Assembly (NCBI RefSeq): GCF_031458115.1
Contig: NZ_JAVDXV010000006.1
Location: forward strand, 124,001-188,000
Origin: Pelomonas asaccharophilus_A
GTDB taxonomy: Bacteria; Pseudomonadota; Gammaproteobacteria; Burkholderiales; Burkholderiaceae_C
Direction: 5' to 3'
DNA: 64,000 nt
A program made the position numbers and the translations under genes. This document shows, in pieces, positions 47,569-57,067 of the stretch (positions are counted from its first letter, which is position 1; each line of letters begins with the position of its first letter). Under the pieces are notes generated by a model that was not told the origin of the DNA, did no database searches, and saw only the letters and a program-made list of their open reading frames with translations.

Positions 47569-49326
47569 CTACTTGATGACCACCTTTTTCATGGCGGAAT
47601 CCGTCGCCAGCTGGCGCGTGTTGTCCCAGGCCGTGAAGCGGTACTCGACCACATCGCCCTTGGCCAGGCCGCCTGCGGTGAAGCGGCTGGTCGTGCCGTC
47701 CTGGCGCATGCGCACGGTGCGGGCGTCGCCGCCGTTGACCGTGTAGTGCACGTCCACCCAGCCCGACGCCGAGGCGCTGAACTGCAGCGTGCCGGCGCCG
47801 GTCTGCGCGGCGCTACCCGAGGCGGTCGGTGCCGGTGCCACCTGGGCCTTGGCCGTGGCCACCTGCACGGTAGCGCCGGTGCCCGAATCCCAGATGATGT
47901 CGTCGAACGCGATCTGGAACGGCGCCGTCGGTACCGCGGCGTCCACGCTGAGGAACTCGAACAGCGAGTTCATGGACTGCAGCGCCACCAGCGGCCCCGC
48001 GATCTCGGCCACCGGGATGGTGGCCGTGCCCCACTCGCCGTTGCGCACCAGGCCGTAGGCGGTGGTGTTGGCGGGGAAGGTCACCCAGTGGTGGTTGGTG
48101 TAGTTGTCCAGGATGCCGATGCGGAACGCGACATTGGCGGGCGCCTTGATCTTCAGCTTGATGTTGCCGCCGCGGAAGCCGCTCATGTCGTGCGCCTGGC
48201 GCGACTGGATGGCGCCGCCGAACCACTGCCCGGGCGCGAAATAGTTCAGCGCCAGCACGTTGGACCCTTCAAACGGCGGGATGCTGCCGCCGCTCATGGA
48301 GCCGTTGTTCCAGATGAAGAAGTCCGCCGAGCCACCGAGCTCCTGCTTGTTGTCGACCGGCGTGTTGTCGGTGAACACACCGAACTTGCCGACCTCCGGC
48401 GTGATGCCCAGGCCCAGCTTGACCTCGCCCTTGCCGTCCAGCTCGTAAACACGCACGTAGTCCACATAGGTCGTGGCCGGCAGCGGCGCGGTGACCTGGG
48501 CCGGCGTCGCGGCCGGCGTGAAGTTGCCACCCACGGCCATGTTCAGCAGCAGGTAGAAGGGCTCGTTCAGCGCCGACGACGCGATCGTGATCGGCGACTT
48601 GTACATGTCGTACTCGCGGCCGTTGTCGACGACGGTGAAGCGCATCTGCGTGTCGGTCCAGTAGAGCCGGTAGGTCACGAAGCGGTTGGCCAGCGAGCGG
48701 CTGGGCGTGTACCAGTTCTTGGTCTGCCAGGCGGTGGACGCGGCGCAGGTCTCGTTGCCCGGCACGCAGGCGTCGGGGTGGAAGAAGATGACGTTGGCGC
48801 CGACGAACTGGTCCGGCGAGATGGCCGGCAGGCCGGCCGGCTGGCGGCCGCCCATCTCCATGATGTCGATCTCGCCCTTGCGCGGCCAGGCCTGCGGGCT
48901 GGTGCCCAGCATCCACGCGGCGGGCCACAGGCCCACGCCGACCTTGGGCGTGGCCATGCGCACTTCCACCAGGCCGTACTTCACCTGCACCTTGCCGGCG
49001 GTGTCGACCTTGCCGGACGTGAACTGGTTGTCACCCACGGTCTCGCGCCGGGCCGTGATGGCCAGCGCGCGCGTGCCCGGCTCGAACGGCACGTTGACGA
49101 TGCTGAGGTTGCCAGGCTGGTAGGTCTGCAGTTCCTGGTTGCCGTAGCCGCACAGGCCGATCTGGCAGCCGTTGCCGTTGCTGGCGGCCCAGACGCTGCC
49201 GTCCAGCGCCGCGGCGTTGAATTCCTCGGACCACAGCAGCTTGCCGATGACGGGACTGGTGACGCTGGCCGAGGCCGCGGCGCTGGCGGCCAGAAGGACG
49301 CCGCCGACGATGTGTTGAAGCTTCAT
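47569..49326 (-). CDS. Secreted glycoside hydrolase family 16 protein with C-terminal carbohydrate-binding modules
   Basis: 585 residues. A signal peptide (MKLQHIVGGVLLAASAAASAS) precedes a GH16 domain (about 25-295) with the catalytic ExDxxE as Glu152-Ile-Asp154-Ile-Met-Glu157. A beta-sandwich module follows (about 310-490). The last 90 residues (VDVHYTVNGGDARTVRMRQD, GDVVEYRFTAWD) resemble CBM56-type beta-1,3-glucan binding. Laminarinase-like activity is the best guess. The ATG at 49326 has AAGGA eight bases upstream; an ATG at 49335 overlaps the preceding gene as ATGA. Last gene of the PEP-CTERM operon. Confidence 0.88.
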   Translation of the reverse strand: MKLQHIVGGVLLAASAAASASVTSPVIGKLLWSEEFNAAALDGSVWAASNGNGCQIGLCGYGNQELQTYQPGNLSIVNVPFEPGTRALAITARRETVGDNQFTSGKVDTAGKVQVKYGLVEVRMATPKVGVGLWPAAWMLGTSPQAWPRKGEIDIMEMGGRQPAGLPAISPDQFVGANVIFFHPDACVPGNETCAASTAWQTKNWYTPSRSLANRFVTYRLYWTDTQMRFTVVDNGREYDMYKSPITIASSALNEPFYLLLNMAVGGNFTPAATPAQVTAPLPATTYVDYVRVYELDGKGEVKLGLGITPEVGKFGVFTDNTPVDNKQELGGSADFFIWNNGSMSGGSIPPFEGSNVLALNYFAPGQWFGGAIQSRQAHDMSGFRGGNIKLKIKAPANVAFRIGILDNYTNHHWVTFPANTTAYGLVRNGEWGTATIPVAEIAGPLVALQSMNSLFEFLSVDAAVPTAPFQIAFDDIIWDSGTGATVQVATAKAQVAPAPTASGSAAQTGAGTLQFSASASGWVDVHYTVNGGDARTVRMRQDGTTSRFTAGGLAKGDVVEYRFTAWDNTRQLATDSAMKKVVIK

Positions 49327-49331
49327 GGCGT

Positions 49332-49943
49332 TCATCCTTGGTGACGGGTCTTGCGGCGGGCAACGGCTGCGATGAGCAGGCCGCCGGCGAACATCAGGCC
49401 GTAGGTGGAGGGCTCGGGCACGGCACTGGTGACCGTGATGCGGGCGCCCGGCAGGCCGGTGAACGAGGTGTTCACCTCCGCCCACGTGCCGCCCGACGAG
49501 TAGGCCCAGTTGGCCGTGGCGTTGTTGGTGGGGCTTTGCCAGCTGCCTTCGAAGCCGGCGTCAGGCACGGCCACCAGCCAGTAGCTGCCGGCAGCCAGCG
49601 TCCAGCCCGTGGGCGTCAGCGTCGTGTTGGCCCAGGGGTCGGTCAGCTGCATGCTGTGCAGCCAGCCGCCCGCGGTGGGCAAGGCGCCGCTGCGGGACAG
49701 GATGCCCAGCGTCAGGCTGCCCGTGCCGTCGAGGGTGGTCAGGATGGACTGGATGGACGTCGCTGCGGCGATGTCGAACGGGATGGCGACGTTCTGGCCC
49801 TGGAACAGCGGCGTGGGCCAGCCTTCCAGGTAGGTGATGTCGTCACCATAGGAATCGAGCACGACGGTCTGGGCGCCGGCCTGGGCGGCGAGGCCGCACA
49901 GCAGCACCGCGGCGGCGAGCTTGGAGAGGGCGTGGGTTTGCAT
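49332..49943 (-). CDS. PEP-CTERM sorting-domain protein
   Basis: 203 residues with a signal peptide (LAAAVLLCGLAAQAGAQ). The C-terminus is VPEPSTYGLMFAGGLLIAAVARRK, a PEP motif, transmembrane helix and basic tail, recognised by an exosortase/EpsH system for surface or matrix release. The 140-residue middle is a beta-rich domain (VVLDSYGDDITYL, SYWLVAVPD) with no known catalytic motif. It sits between another PEP-CTERM gene (17 bp upstream) and GH16 (overlapping). Confidence 0.9.
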   Translation of the reverse strand: MQTHALSKLAAAVLLCGLAAQAGAQTVVLDSYGDDITYLEGWPTPLFQGQNVAIPFDIAAATSIQSILTTLDGTGSLTLGILSRSGALPTAGGWLHSMQLTDPWANTTLTPTGWTLAAGSYWLVAVPDAGFEGSWQSPTNNATANWAYSSGGTWAEVNTSFTGLPGARITVTSAVPEPSTYGLMFAGGLLIAAVARRKTRHQG

Positions 49944-49960
49944 GTCGGTTCTCCTTGGGC

Positions 49961-50623
49961 TCAGGCGCGGCGGCGGCGGGCAACGGCGGCCACGACGCCG
50001 AGGCCGGCGATCAGCAGCGCGTAGCTCTCGGGTTCGGGGACCGGAGCGGTGGTCAGCGTCAGCTGGATGTCGTCGATGTAGACGGCGTTGACGCGGCCAT
50101 CCAGCAGCGGGCCTACGGCCGTGTTCATCAGCAGGTAGACCGCCGTCGTGCCGGCAGGAATGGCGCCGGCCTGGAAGCTGATCTGTGTCCAGCTGGAGCT
50201 GACCAGGCTGCTCTCGAAGTGCTGGAAGCCGCTGTCGTACAGGACGCCCGCATCGCCCACGTAGCGCAGCACGTACTTGGCATTGCCGGTGGGGCTGGCG
50301 TCACCCTTGGCCCAGAAACTCAGGATGGGCGTGTCTCCGACGTTGGCCGCCGTCAGCGCGGCCAGGCCGCCATGCGCCACCGAGTGCTGCTCCATGCCCG
50401 ACCCGCCGAAGCCGCCCGGCCGGCTCAGCAGCAGCGAATACGCGCCCGAGTGGGCGTCGGTGGACAGCACCGGGTGGGTGGCGTCTCCCAGTGCCCAGCC
50501 GACGGGAATGCCGCCATCGACGGTCTCGAAGCCGCCATTGGCAAAGCCGTTGAACGTGGCCGCGCCGGCAGCGCCTGCGCACAAGAGGGTGGTGATGGCC
50601 GCTGTGGCCTTCAGATTCAGCAT
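49961..50623 (-). CDS. PEP-CTERM sorting-domain protein, glycan-binding-like
   Basis: 220 residues. A signal peptide (LNLKATAAITTLLCAGAAGAA) is followed by a beta-sandwich of the carbohydrate-binding type (FANGGFETVDGGIPVGWALGD, then aromatic and Gly-rich strands) and the sorting tail VPEPESYALLIAGLGVVAAVARRRR. The NGGFE...GW start is common in carbohydrate-binding modules (DUF642/CBM4-like). It is the first gene of the operon; AGGAG precedes the ATG at 50623 and a tandem operator lies 82 bp upstream. Confidence 0.88.
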   Translation of the reverse strand: MLNLKATAAITTLLCAGAAGAATFNGFANGGFETVDGGIPVGWALGDATHPVLSTDAHSGAYSLLLSRPGGFGGSGMEQHSVAHGGLAALTAANVGDTPILSFWAKGDASPTGNAKYVLRYVGDAGVLYDSGFQHFESSLVSSSWTQISFQAGAIPAGTTAVYLLMNTAVGPLLDGRVNAVYIDDIQLTLTTAPVPEPESYALLIAGLGVVAAVARRRRA

Positions 50624-50704
50624 GTCGTCTCCTGGGTTCTGCGTGGGGAAATTCCCGCGACGTGGCGACGACAAACTGCAATGCCGGTCACCCGTCAGCT
50701 CTTT

Positions 50705-50731
50705 TGAAACCGCTTTCTGAAAGCGCTTTCA
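50705..50731. promoter_or_regulatory. Tandem LacI/GalR-type operator of the PEP-CTERM-GH16 operon
   Basis: TGAAAGCGCTTTCA (50718-50731) is a perfect 14-bp palindrome with the central CG pair typical of LacI-family (cre-like) sites. The adjoining TGAAACCGCTTTCT (50705-50718) matches it at 12 of 14 positions. They share one base. The site is 82 bp upstream of the first PEP-CTERM start, where it could block or gate transcription. No LacI-family gene is in the window. Confidence 0.7.
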
Positions 50732-50823
50732 TTGGCGACGGCGACCATAGATTGAGCAGCCCGCGGCTGTCAATGCGGTGTGCCCTGAACGCGGCCGCCA
50801 TGGCCCACGTTCAGGGGACAGGG

Positions 50824-52287
50824 TCAAGCCGGATGGAACTTGCCGTGGAACCCGTACGGCACGGCGTAGGGCAGCCAGGCGCGGGCCAACGGCCCGTTGG
50901 CCAGCCGCAACGCATCGAAGACGCTGAGGAAGCTGCGGCGGCGCGCGATGTCATAGCCCATGCCCACCAGCCAGCCCTCGCCTTCCCGGCTGCTGCCGGG
51001 CTTGGGCACCAGCACATGCTCCTCCACCACCGTGCCGGCGCCGAAGCTGAAGCGCTCGCGCGCGCCGGTCTCGATGTCCAGCCGCATCAGCCCGTTGAAG
51101 CCCCAGCGGTCGCCGATATCGGTGGCCATGGGGTACCAGACATGGCGATGGCGCCGTGCGACGAAGCGCGGGTCGACGACCGGGAACTCGACGGACTCGT
51201 CGCGCGCGGCGACGCTCAGGCGGCCGGCCTGCAGGTCGATCTCCAGCACGCGCGGCGTGGACCCGTCGCGGTTGGAGCGCTCGCCGCGCATGACTTGGTT
51301 CAGCGCCAGGTTGAGCTCGGGCAGCGCCACGCTCTGCACATAGTCCACGCGCAGCTTGCGGCCGTCGTCCCAAGCATTGCCGAAGTGGAAGACGTTGCAG
51401 GCGGGCATCTCGAGTACGCGCGTGCGGGAGAAGTCCGCCTTGTCGACGACCAGCACGCGCGTGGGCTGCTCGCCGGTCCAATGCATCGCATCCAGCATCG
51501 CCGTGCCGTTGCGAACGGCAGCCATGTCCATCGTGATGGGCGCCAGCAGGAACACGAGAAAACGCTGCGACACGGCGAAGTCGTGCAGCATGGCCGGCGC
51601 GCGGACGTCCAGCAGCGCGTGGCGGACCACCGCGCCGGCGGCATTGAGCTGATAGACCACCAGCCGGCCGTTGGCGCTGCCGAAGTTCCACACGGTGCCG
51701 TCGGGCTCGACCTTGGGATGGGCAGAGAAGGGCATGCCGCGCAGGTCCTCCGACCACACCTTCAGGCCCCGGGTCTCCAGCGTCACCGGGTCCAGCTCAT
51801 GCGCGCTGCCGCCTTCCCACAGCGCATACAGGCGCCCGCCCATGGGCAGCACGCTGGTGTTGGCGACGTTGACGCTGTCGGGTCCGCGCACGGGGCGCTC
51901 GGCACGGATGGCGGTGCCGAAGGCCGGCAGCAGGAAGCGGCCGGCCTGCTGCTCGGCGCGAAACTTCTCGGTCTGCACGAAGCGCGCGCGGTGACTGGCA
52001 CGGCCGTCCGCCAGCGTCCACGACTGCACCAGGCCGTCGCCGTCAAACCAGTGACGGTAGCGTTGGCCGGCACGCTGCATCAGCCCCGGGCCGTTGCGGA
52101 AGTAGCGGCCGCGCAGACCGGCCGGCAGCCGGCCTTCGATGACGGTGTCGGCGGCATCCAGGCCTTCACCGTCCAGCCCCAGCAGCGGCAGTAGCTCCGG
52201 CGCGCTCGATGCGAACCCTTGTGCCAGCAGTTCAGGTGCATAGCCGGCCGCCAGCACAGCGGCCAGCCAATGGCGACGTTGCAGCAT
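50824..52287 (-). CDS. Carotenoid oxygenase family protein, exported
   Basis: 487 residues, RPE65/CCD family beta-propeller. The four iron-ligand histidines are readable in SAHPKVEPDG, MLHDFAVS, VFHFGNAWDDG and the C-terminal FHGKF. A signal-like start has an RR pair (MLQRRHWLAAVLAAG), hinting at Tat export. It cleaves carotenoids or stilbene/lignin-like alkenes; the substrate is not decidable. The upstream DUF2141 gene is only 9 bp away, forming an operon. Confidence 0.88.
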   Translation of the reverse strand: MLQRRHWLAAVLAAGYAPELLAQGFASSAPELLPLLGLDGEGLDAADTVIEGRLPAGLRGRYFRNGPGLMQRAGQRYRHWFDGDGLVQSWTLADGRASHRARFVQTEKFRAEQQAGRFLLPAFGTAIRAERPVRGPDSVNVANTSVLPMGGRLYALWEGGSAHELDPVTLETRGLKVWSEDLRGMPFSAHPKVEPDGTVWNFGSANGRLVVYQLNAAGAVVRHALLDVRAPAMLHDFAVSQRFLVFLLAPITMDMAAVRNGTAMLDAMHWTGEQPTRVLVVDKADFSRTRVLEMPACNVFHFGNAWDDGRKLRVDYVQSVALPELNLALNQVMRGERSNRDGSTPRVLEIDLQAGRLSVAARDESVEFPVVDPRFVARRHRHVWYPMATDIGDRWGFNGLMRLDIETGARERFSFGAGTVVEEHVLVPKPGSSREGEGWLVGMGYDIARRRSFLSVFDALRLANGPLARAWLPYAVPYGFHGKFHPA

Positions 52288-52296
52288 GACGGCCCC

Positions 52297-52725
52297 TCAG
52301 TTCATGCGGACCTTGAGCACCTGCCCGGCCGCGGGCGTCAGCACGGCCTGCTCGAACTTGGGCGGGCCAAAGCTGCCGGCGGCATTGTTGGAAAAACCGT
52401 AGGGCTCGGTCGGCATGCCCATGGCGTTCATGTCCACGCGGCCGTTGGCATTCACATCCTGGAACAGGCTCAGCGCCAGCGGGCCGGCCGGCAGGTCCTT
52501 GATGACGACGCTGAGCTTGCCGCTGGCCGCATCAGCATTCAACGGGAAGCGATGGGCAGCCTGGGGCTGGCGCAGCCAGGTGGCGGGGTCGGTGAACACG
52601 GCCACCAGCAGGTTCGCCCCTTGCAGGCGGCTGGCGTCCAGGCCTTCGATCTCCAACGTGATGTCGGCAGCCTGGCTGGCCAGTGACGTGGCGGCGAGCA
52701 GTGCGGTGGCAAGGACTTGTTTCAT
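52297..52725 (-). CDS. DUF2141 domain-containing exported protein
   Basis: 142 residues with a signal peptide (LATALLAATSLASQAAD). The body DITLEIEGL, LLVAVFTDPATWL and ALSLFQDVNANGRVDMNAMGMPTEPYGFSNNA is the DUF2141 signature. This small periplasmic family is frequently found near carotenoid-related genes, as here with the carotenoid oxygenase 9 bp downstream. Its function is unknown; carotenoid or lipid handling is inference. Confidence 0.85.
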   Translation of the reverse strand: MKQVLATALLAATSLASQAADITLEIEGLDASRLQGANLLVAVFTDPATWLRQPQAAHRFPLNADAASGKLSVVIKDLPAGPLALSLFQDVNANGRVDMNAMGMPTEPYGFSNNAAGSFGPPKFEQAVLTPAAGQVLKVRMN

Positions 52726-52839
52726 CGCGATCTCTAGTTTCAGCAGTGGGAATGGCTGAATCCTGGAGATCGCCCCACGGCGGCGCGAGCGCGCTGCGAT
52801 GGGTGGGCGCCTGGCGGCGCCAGTGGCAAGCAGGTGGTG

Positions 52840-53973
<1,134 letters not shown>

Positions 53974-53978
53974 TGGCC

Positions 53979-54005
53979 AGGCTCCCAGTAGAGCCTGCGA
54001 TTGTC
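53979..54005 (-). promoter_or_regulatory. aroG -10 element and leader hairpin
   Basis: On the minus strand GACAAT (54005-54000), CGC, then the hairpin AGGCTC-TACTGG-GAGCCT (53996-53979), and the ATG 5 nt later. The hairpin would start at the predicted 5' end of the mRNA and lie over the ribosome-binding region. Confidence 0.5.
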
Positions 54006-54029
54006 GCCGCTTGGCCGCCGCGCTGCACG

Positions 54030-54601
54030 GCCCGCCGAACCAAGCGCTTCGTCGTCGTGCGCGGCGGCATCGATGACATCGTCGGCGTCTTGAGCGCGCG
54101 CCAGGTGCTGCCGCGCCAGTTGCACCGCAACCGCTGCTGCCGCCGTCCGGCATGGCGGAGCCTCTCTACGTGCCCGAGACGCTCACCGGCATGGAACTGC
54201 TGGAGAACTTCCGCAGCTGCAACGTGCACATGGCGTTCGTCATCGACGAGTACGGCGAGATCAAGGGCTTGGTGACGCTGCACCTGGTGGAAGCCATCAC
54301 CGGCGATTTCCAGCCGCGCGACCCGGCGCAGGCCTGGGCCGTGCAGCGCGACGACGGCTCCTGTCTGCTGGACGGGCACATCCCCGTGCCCGAGCTGAAG
54401 AACCGGCTGACGCTGACCGCCGTGCCGGAGGAGGAGCGCGGCCGCTATCACACGCTCAGCGGCTGATGATGTTGCTGACCGGGCGCCTGCCTCGCGTGGC
54501 CGAGACGGTGGATTGGGAGGACTGGCGTTTCGAGATCGTCGACATGGACGGCAAGACCATCGACAAGGTTCTGGCGACGCGCTTGCCCGCAACAACCGCC
54601 G
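54030..54601 (+). pseudogene. Remnant of a HlyC/CorC-family (CBS-domain) transporter gene
   Basis: Three fragments in shifting frames reconstruct the C-terminal part of a hemolysin C/CorC-type protein. RFVVVRGGIDDIVGVLSARQ (about 54045-54105) is followed, after a frame change, by EPLYVPETLTGMELLENFRS to VPEEERGRYHTLSG (54155-54463). A stop comes next, then MMLLTGRLPRVAETVDWEDW (from 54466) in a third frame ending near DGKTIDKVLATRL. The junction TGATGATG shows a 1-base deletion or 2-base insertion. The N-terminal membrane part is missing; the remnant abuts the aroG promoter. Confidence 0.85.
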
Positions 54602-54613
54602 CGGGGCGACGCG

Positions 54614-55070
54614 ATGGCATCTCCCCTTCATTCCATCGTCGCCTGGCTCGCCGTGGCGGTGCTGCTGGAGGGCTGCACCGGCTACCCCACCGAGGACGCC
54701 GCATCGCCCAACCCGCACGACCTCAGCAACGGGGAACGGCTGCAGGCGCTGGATGCACTGGGTGCCGCCTACCGCGCCGAACGCAGCCGCTTCGCGCTGG
54801 ATGACAGCTGCACGCTGCGGGTGACCCGCAGCAACAGCGCCGAGGGCGTCGAGCGCTTCGAGCAGGCGCTGACGCCGGAACTGCACGTCGGCGTCAGCTT
54901 CGACAAGACCGCGCGCGTCTTCGAGGTCCATCTGCTGTCCGGCAGCGGGCCCGACGCGCAGCGCCTGGGCCTGCTGCTGCGCAGCTCCCGCGTGGATGCA
55001 GGCGACGCAGGCGGAGCTGGTGGTGCAGCTGATGATCCGCGACTGCCGACTGCCGCCGGCCGCCGCGTGA
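54614..55070 (+). pseudogene. Small lipoprotein gene with a 3' frameshift
   Basis: Begins MASPLHSIVAWLAVAVLLEGCTGYP, a lipoprotein signal with lipobox LLEGC. The frame stays plausible to about 54990 (QRLGLLLRSS). It then runs on as low-complexity sequence to 55267, antisense to the EamA gene. Switching to the next frame gives WMQATQAELVVQLMIRDC and stops at 55070, 3 bp before the EamA stop. A one-base insertion (or two-base deletion) near 54980-54993 is therefore likely, either a real mutation or a sequencing error. The product is unrecognised. Confidence 0.65.
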
Positions 55071-55073
55071 ATC

Positions 55074-56003
55074 TCAGCGCCGGGCCGGGCCTGCCGCGGC
55101 GGCGCACACCGCCACCGCAGAGATCACGAAGCCGGCCAGGGCCAGCGGCTCCAGCCGCTCGCCCAGCAGCACGAAGCCCATCAGCGCCGACATGCCTGGC
55201 ACCAGGAAGAACAGCCGCGCCACGTCGCCGGCCTGGCCGCGTCGGATCATCACGAACATCAGGCTGAAGGCGCCTATGGAGTTCACCAGCCCCAGCCACA
55301 GCCAGGCCCCCACCAACTCCCACTGCCAGGCTATGGCGAAGCCCTCGGTCGGGCCCGCGACGGCCGCCACGGTCAGCGCCGACACCGCCATCTGCACGCC
55401 GCTGCCGGTGCGCAGGTCCATGTGGGCGCAGAACCGCTTCTGGTACAGCGTGCCGGCGACCAAGCCCAGCAGTCCCAGCGCGGCCAGCGCGTAGCTCAAG
55501 CCGGCGCCGGCCAGGGGCTTGCCGCCCACCACCAGCGCAACGCCGGCCAGCCCGCCTACGAGGCCCACCGCCTGGCGGGCGTTCAGCTTCTCGGCCAGCC
55601 ACAGGTGGGCGCCCAGTGCCGTGGCCAGCGGCATCAGCCCGATCAGCAGGCCCGCGACGCCGGCCGACAGCCCGTGGCGCAACGCGAAGTAGATGGCCGA
55701 GAAATGCAGCACCTGCATCAGCAGAGCCACAACGGCCAGGTGGCCCCAGTCGCGCGCCTTGGGCCAGGGCGCTTTCGTCACCACCGCCACGGCCAACAAC
55801 ACGACGGCGGCGAGGCCGAAGCGCAGCGTCAACAGCGTCAGCGGGCCGGTGTGCGGCAGCGCCAGCTTGCCGGCGACGTAGCCGCTGCTCCACAGCACGA
55901 TGAACAGCAGCGGCAGGCTGAACCCGGCCAGCACGGTGGCCAAGCGGTCCAGCGGACCCGGGCGGAAGGAACGGGCGGGCAGTGAGGTCGAGAAGCTGGC
56001 CAT
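55074..56003 (-). CDS. EamA/DMT family transporter
   Basis: 309 residues with ten predicted membrane segments in two EamA repeats (about 25-150 and 170-300). Signatures include LWSSGYVAGKLALPHTGPLTLL and the C-terminal repeat start VNSIGAFSLMFVMIRRG. It exports amino acids, metabolites or toxic compounds. The ATG at 56003 has GGAG six bases upstream. It is divergent from a LysR regulator, the usual arrangement for inducible EamA exporters. Confidence 0.9.
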   Translation of the reverse strand: MASFSTSLPARSFRPGPLDRLATVLAGFSLPLLFIVLWSSGYVAGKLALPHTGPLTLLTLRFGLAAVVLLAVAVVTKAPWPKARDWGHLAVVALLMQVLHFSAIYFALRHGLSAGVAGLLIGLMPLATALGAHLWLAEKLNARQAVGLVGGLAGVALVVGGKPLAGAGLSYALAALGLLGLVAGTLYQKRFCAHMDLRTGSGVQMAVSALTVAAVAGPTEGFAIAWQWELVGAWLWLGLVNSIGAFSLMFVMIRRGQAGDVARLFFLVPGMSALMGFVLLGERLEPLALAGFVISAVAVCAAAAGPARR

Positions 56004-56010
56004 GAGCAAC

Positions 56011-56059
56011 TCCAGTCAGTGGATGACTGGACTCTAGAAAAGCACCCGATCAGACACAA
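56011..56059 (-). promoter_or_regulatory. EamA promoter with overlapping inverted repeat
   Basis: On the minus strand a -35 TTGTGT (56059-56054), a 17-bp spacer and a -10 TAGAGT (56036-56031) are well spaced. The perfect inverted repeat TCCAGTCA-N5-TGACTGGA (56011-56031) runs from the -10 toward the Shine-Dalgarno region. It is a candidate operator for the divergent LysR protein. Confidence 0.6.
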
Positions 56060-56102
56060 TCTCCAATAAATTCAGTTCAGAGTTTCCATTTGGAGTCCAT
56101 TC

Positions 56103-57053
56103 ATGGGCCGACTTGAAGACCTGCAAGCCTTTGCCCGTGTCGTGGATGCGCGCGGTTTCTCCGGCGCCGCGCGGCTGCTGGGCACGACCAAGTCGGCCGT
56201 CAGCAAGCAGGTGGTGCGGTTGGAGGATCAACTGGGCACGCGGCTGCTGCATCGCACGACGCGCAGCGTCAGCCCTACGGCGGAAGGCCGCGCCGTCTAC
56301 GAGCGCGCGCTGCGCCTGCTGGAAGACGCCCGCGCGCTGGACGCCGAACTGGCCGGCCGCCGCGACGAGCCCAGCGGCGTGCTGCGGCTGTCCACGTCCA
56401 CAGCCTTCGGCAATCTGCAGTTCACCGCGCTGGCCGCAGAGTTCTGCGCCCGCCATCCGCAACTGCAACTGGTGCTGGGCCTGAACGACCGCTACGTGGA
56501 CCTGGCCGAAGAAGGCTTCGACGTCGTGCTGCGGCTGACGCACAAGCCCTCCGAAGGCCTGGTGGCGCGACGGCTGGCGGCCGTGCGCTTCGTGCTGTGC
56601 GCCGCACCGGCCTATCTGGCGACGCACGGCGAACCACAAGCGGTGGCCGACATCGCGGCCCACCGCTGCCTGCGCTTTGGCTACCTGCAGTCGCCCGACC
56701 GCTGGCGCTTCCGTCACGCGGAGTTGGGCGAGGCGGAAGTCGAGACGCGCGGTGCGCTGCGCTTCGAGAGCGGCCTGACGGCCAACAGCAGCGAATCGCT
56801 GCGCGTGGCCGCACTGGCCGGCATGGGACTGGCCGTGCTGCCCACCTATGCCGTGGGCGCCGACCTGCGCGCGGGCCGGCTGAAAGCGGTGCTGCCCGAC
56901 TGGCAGCCCGTGGGCGGGCTGGCCGACGCGGACACGCTGTACGCCGTCTACCTGCCCAGCCGCCACCCGGCGCCCAAGGTGCGGGCGCTGATCGACTTCC
57001 TGTTGGAGAAGATGGGCGACGTGCCGCCGTGGGACCGCGACGAGGTGGCCTGA
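56103..57053 (+). CDS. LysR-family transcriptional regulator
   Basis: 316 residues. An N-terminal winged HTH (residues 1-60: LEDLQAFARVVDARGFSGAARLLGTTKSAVSKQVVRLED) is followed by a periplasmic-binding-fold effector domain (about 90-295). The sequence resembles the CrgA/DmlR-like group of LysR proteins with a short effector domain. It is divergent from the EamA exporter, which it probably controls in response to the exported compound. GGAG precedes the ATG. Confidence 0.93.
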   Translation: MGRLEDLQAFARVVDARGFSGAARLLGTTKSAVSKQVVRLEDQLGTRLLHRTTRSVSPTAEGRAVYERALRLLEDARALDAELAGRRDEPSGVLRLSTSTAFGNLQFTALAAEFCARHPQLQLVLGLNDRYVDLAEEGFDVVLRLTHKPSEGLVARRLAAVRFVLCAAPAYLATHGEPQAVADIAAHRCLRFGYLQSPDRWRFRHAELGEAEVETRGALRFESGLTANSSESLRVAALAGMGLAVLPTYAVGADLRAGRLKAVLPDWQPVGGLADADTLYAVYLPSRHPAPKVRALIDFLLEKMGDVPPWDRDEVA

Positions 57054-57059
57054 GAGAAT
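57051..57059 (+). promoter_or_regulatory. Extended -10 abutting pyrD
   Basis: TGA-GAGAAT, then CGCGGGCT, then the pyrD ATG at 57068. Eight bases between hexamer and start codon predict initiation at or next to the AUG. It overlaps the LysR stop region. Confidence 0.4.
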
Positions 57060-57067
57060 CGCGGGCT

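Noticed and set aside
47497..49344. A 615-codon plus-strand frame opposite the GH16 gene
   Set aside because: It has no recognisable domain, and the minus-strand GH16 catalytic motif and signal peptide are unambiguous.
55071..55267. In-frame extension of the lipoprotein gene to 55267
   Set aside because: It becomes low-complexity Pro/Arg/Ala sequence entirely antisense to the EamA gene, while the alternative frame gives a normal C-terminus ending at 55070.
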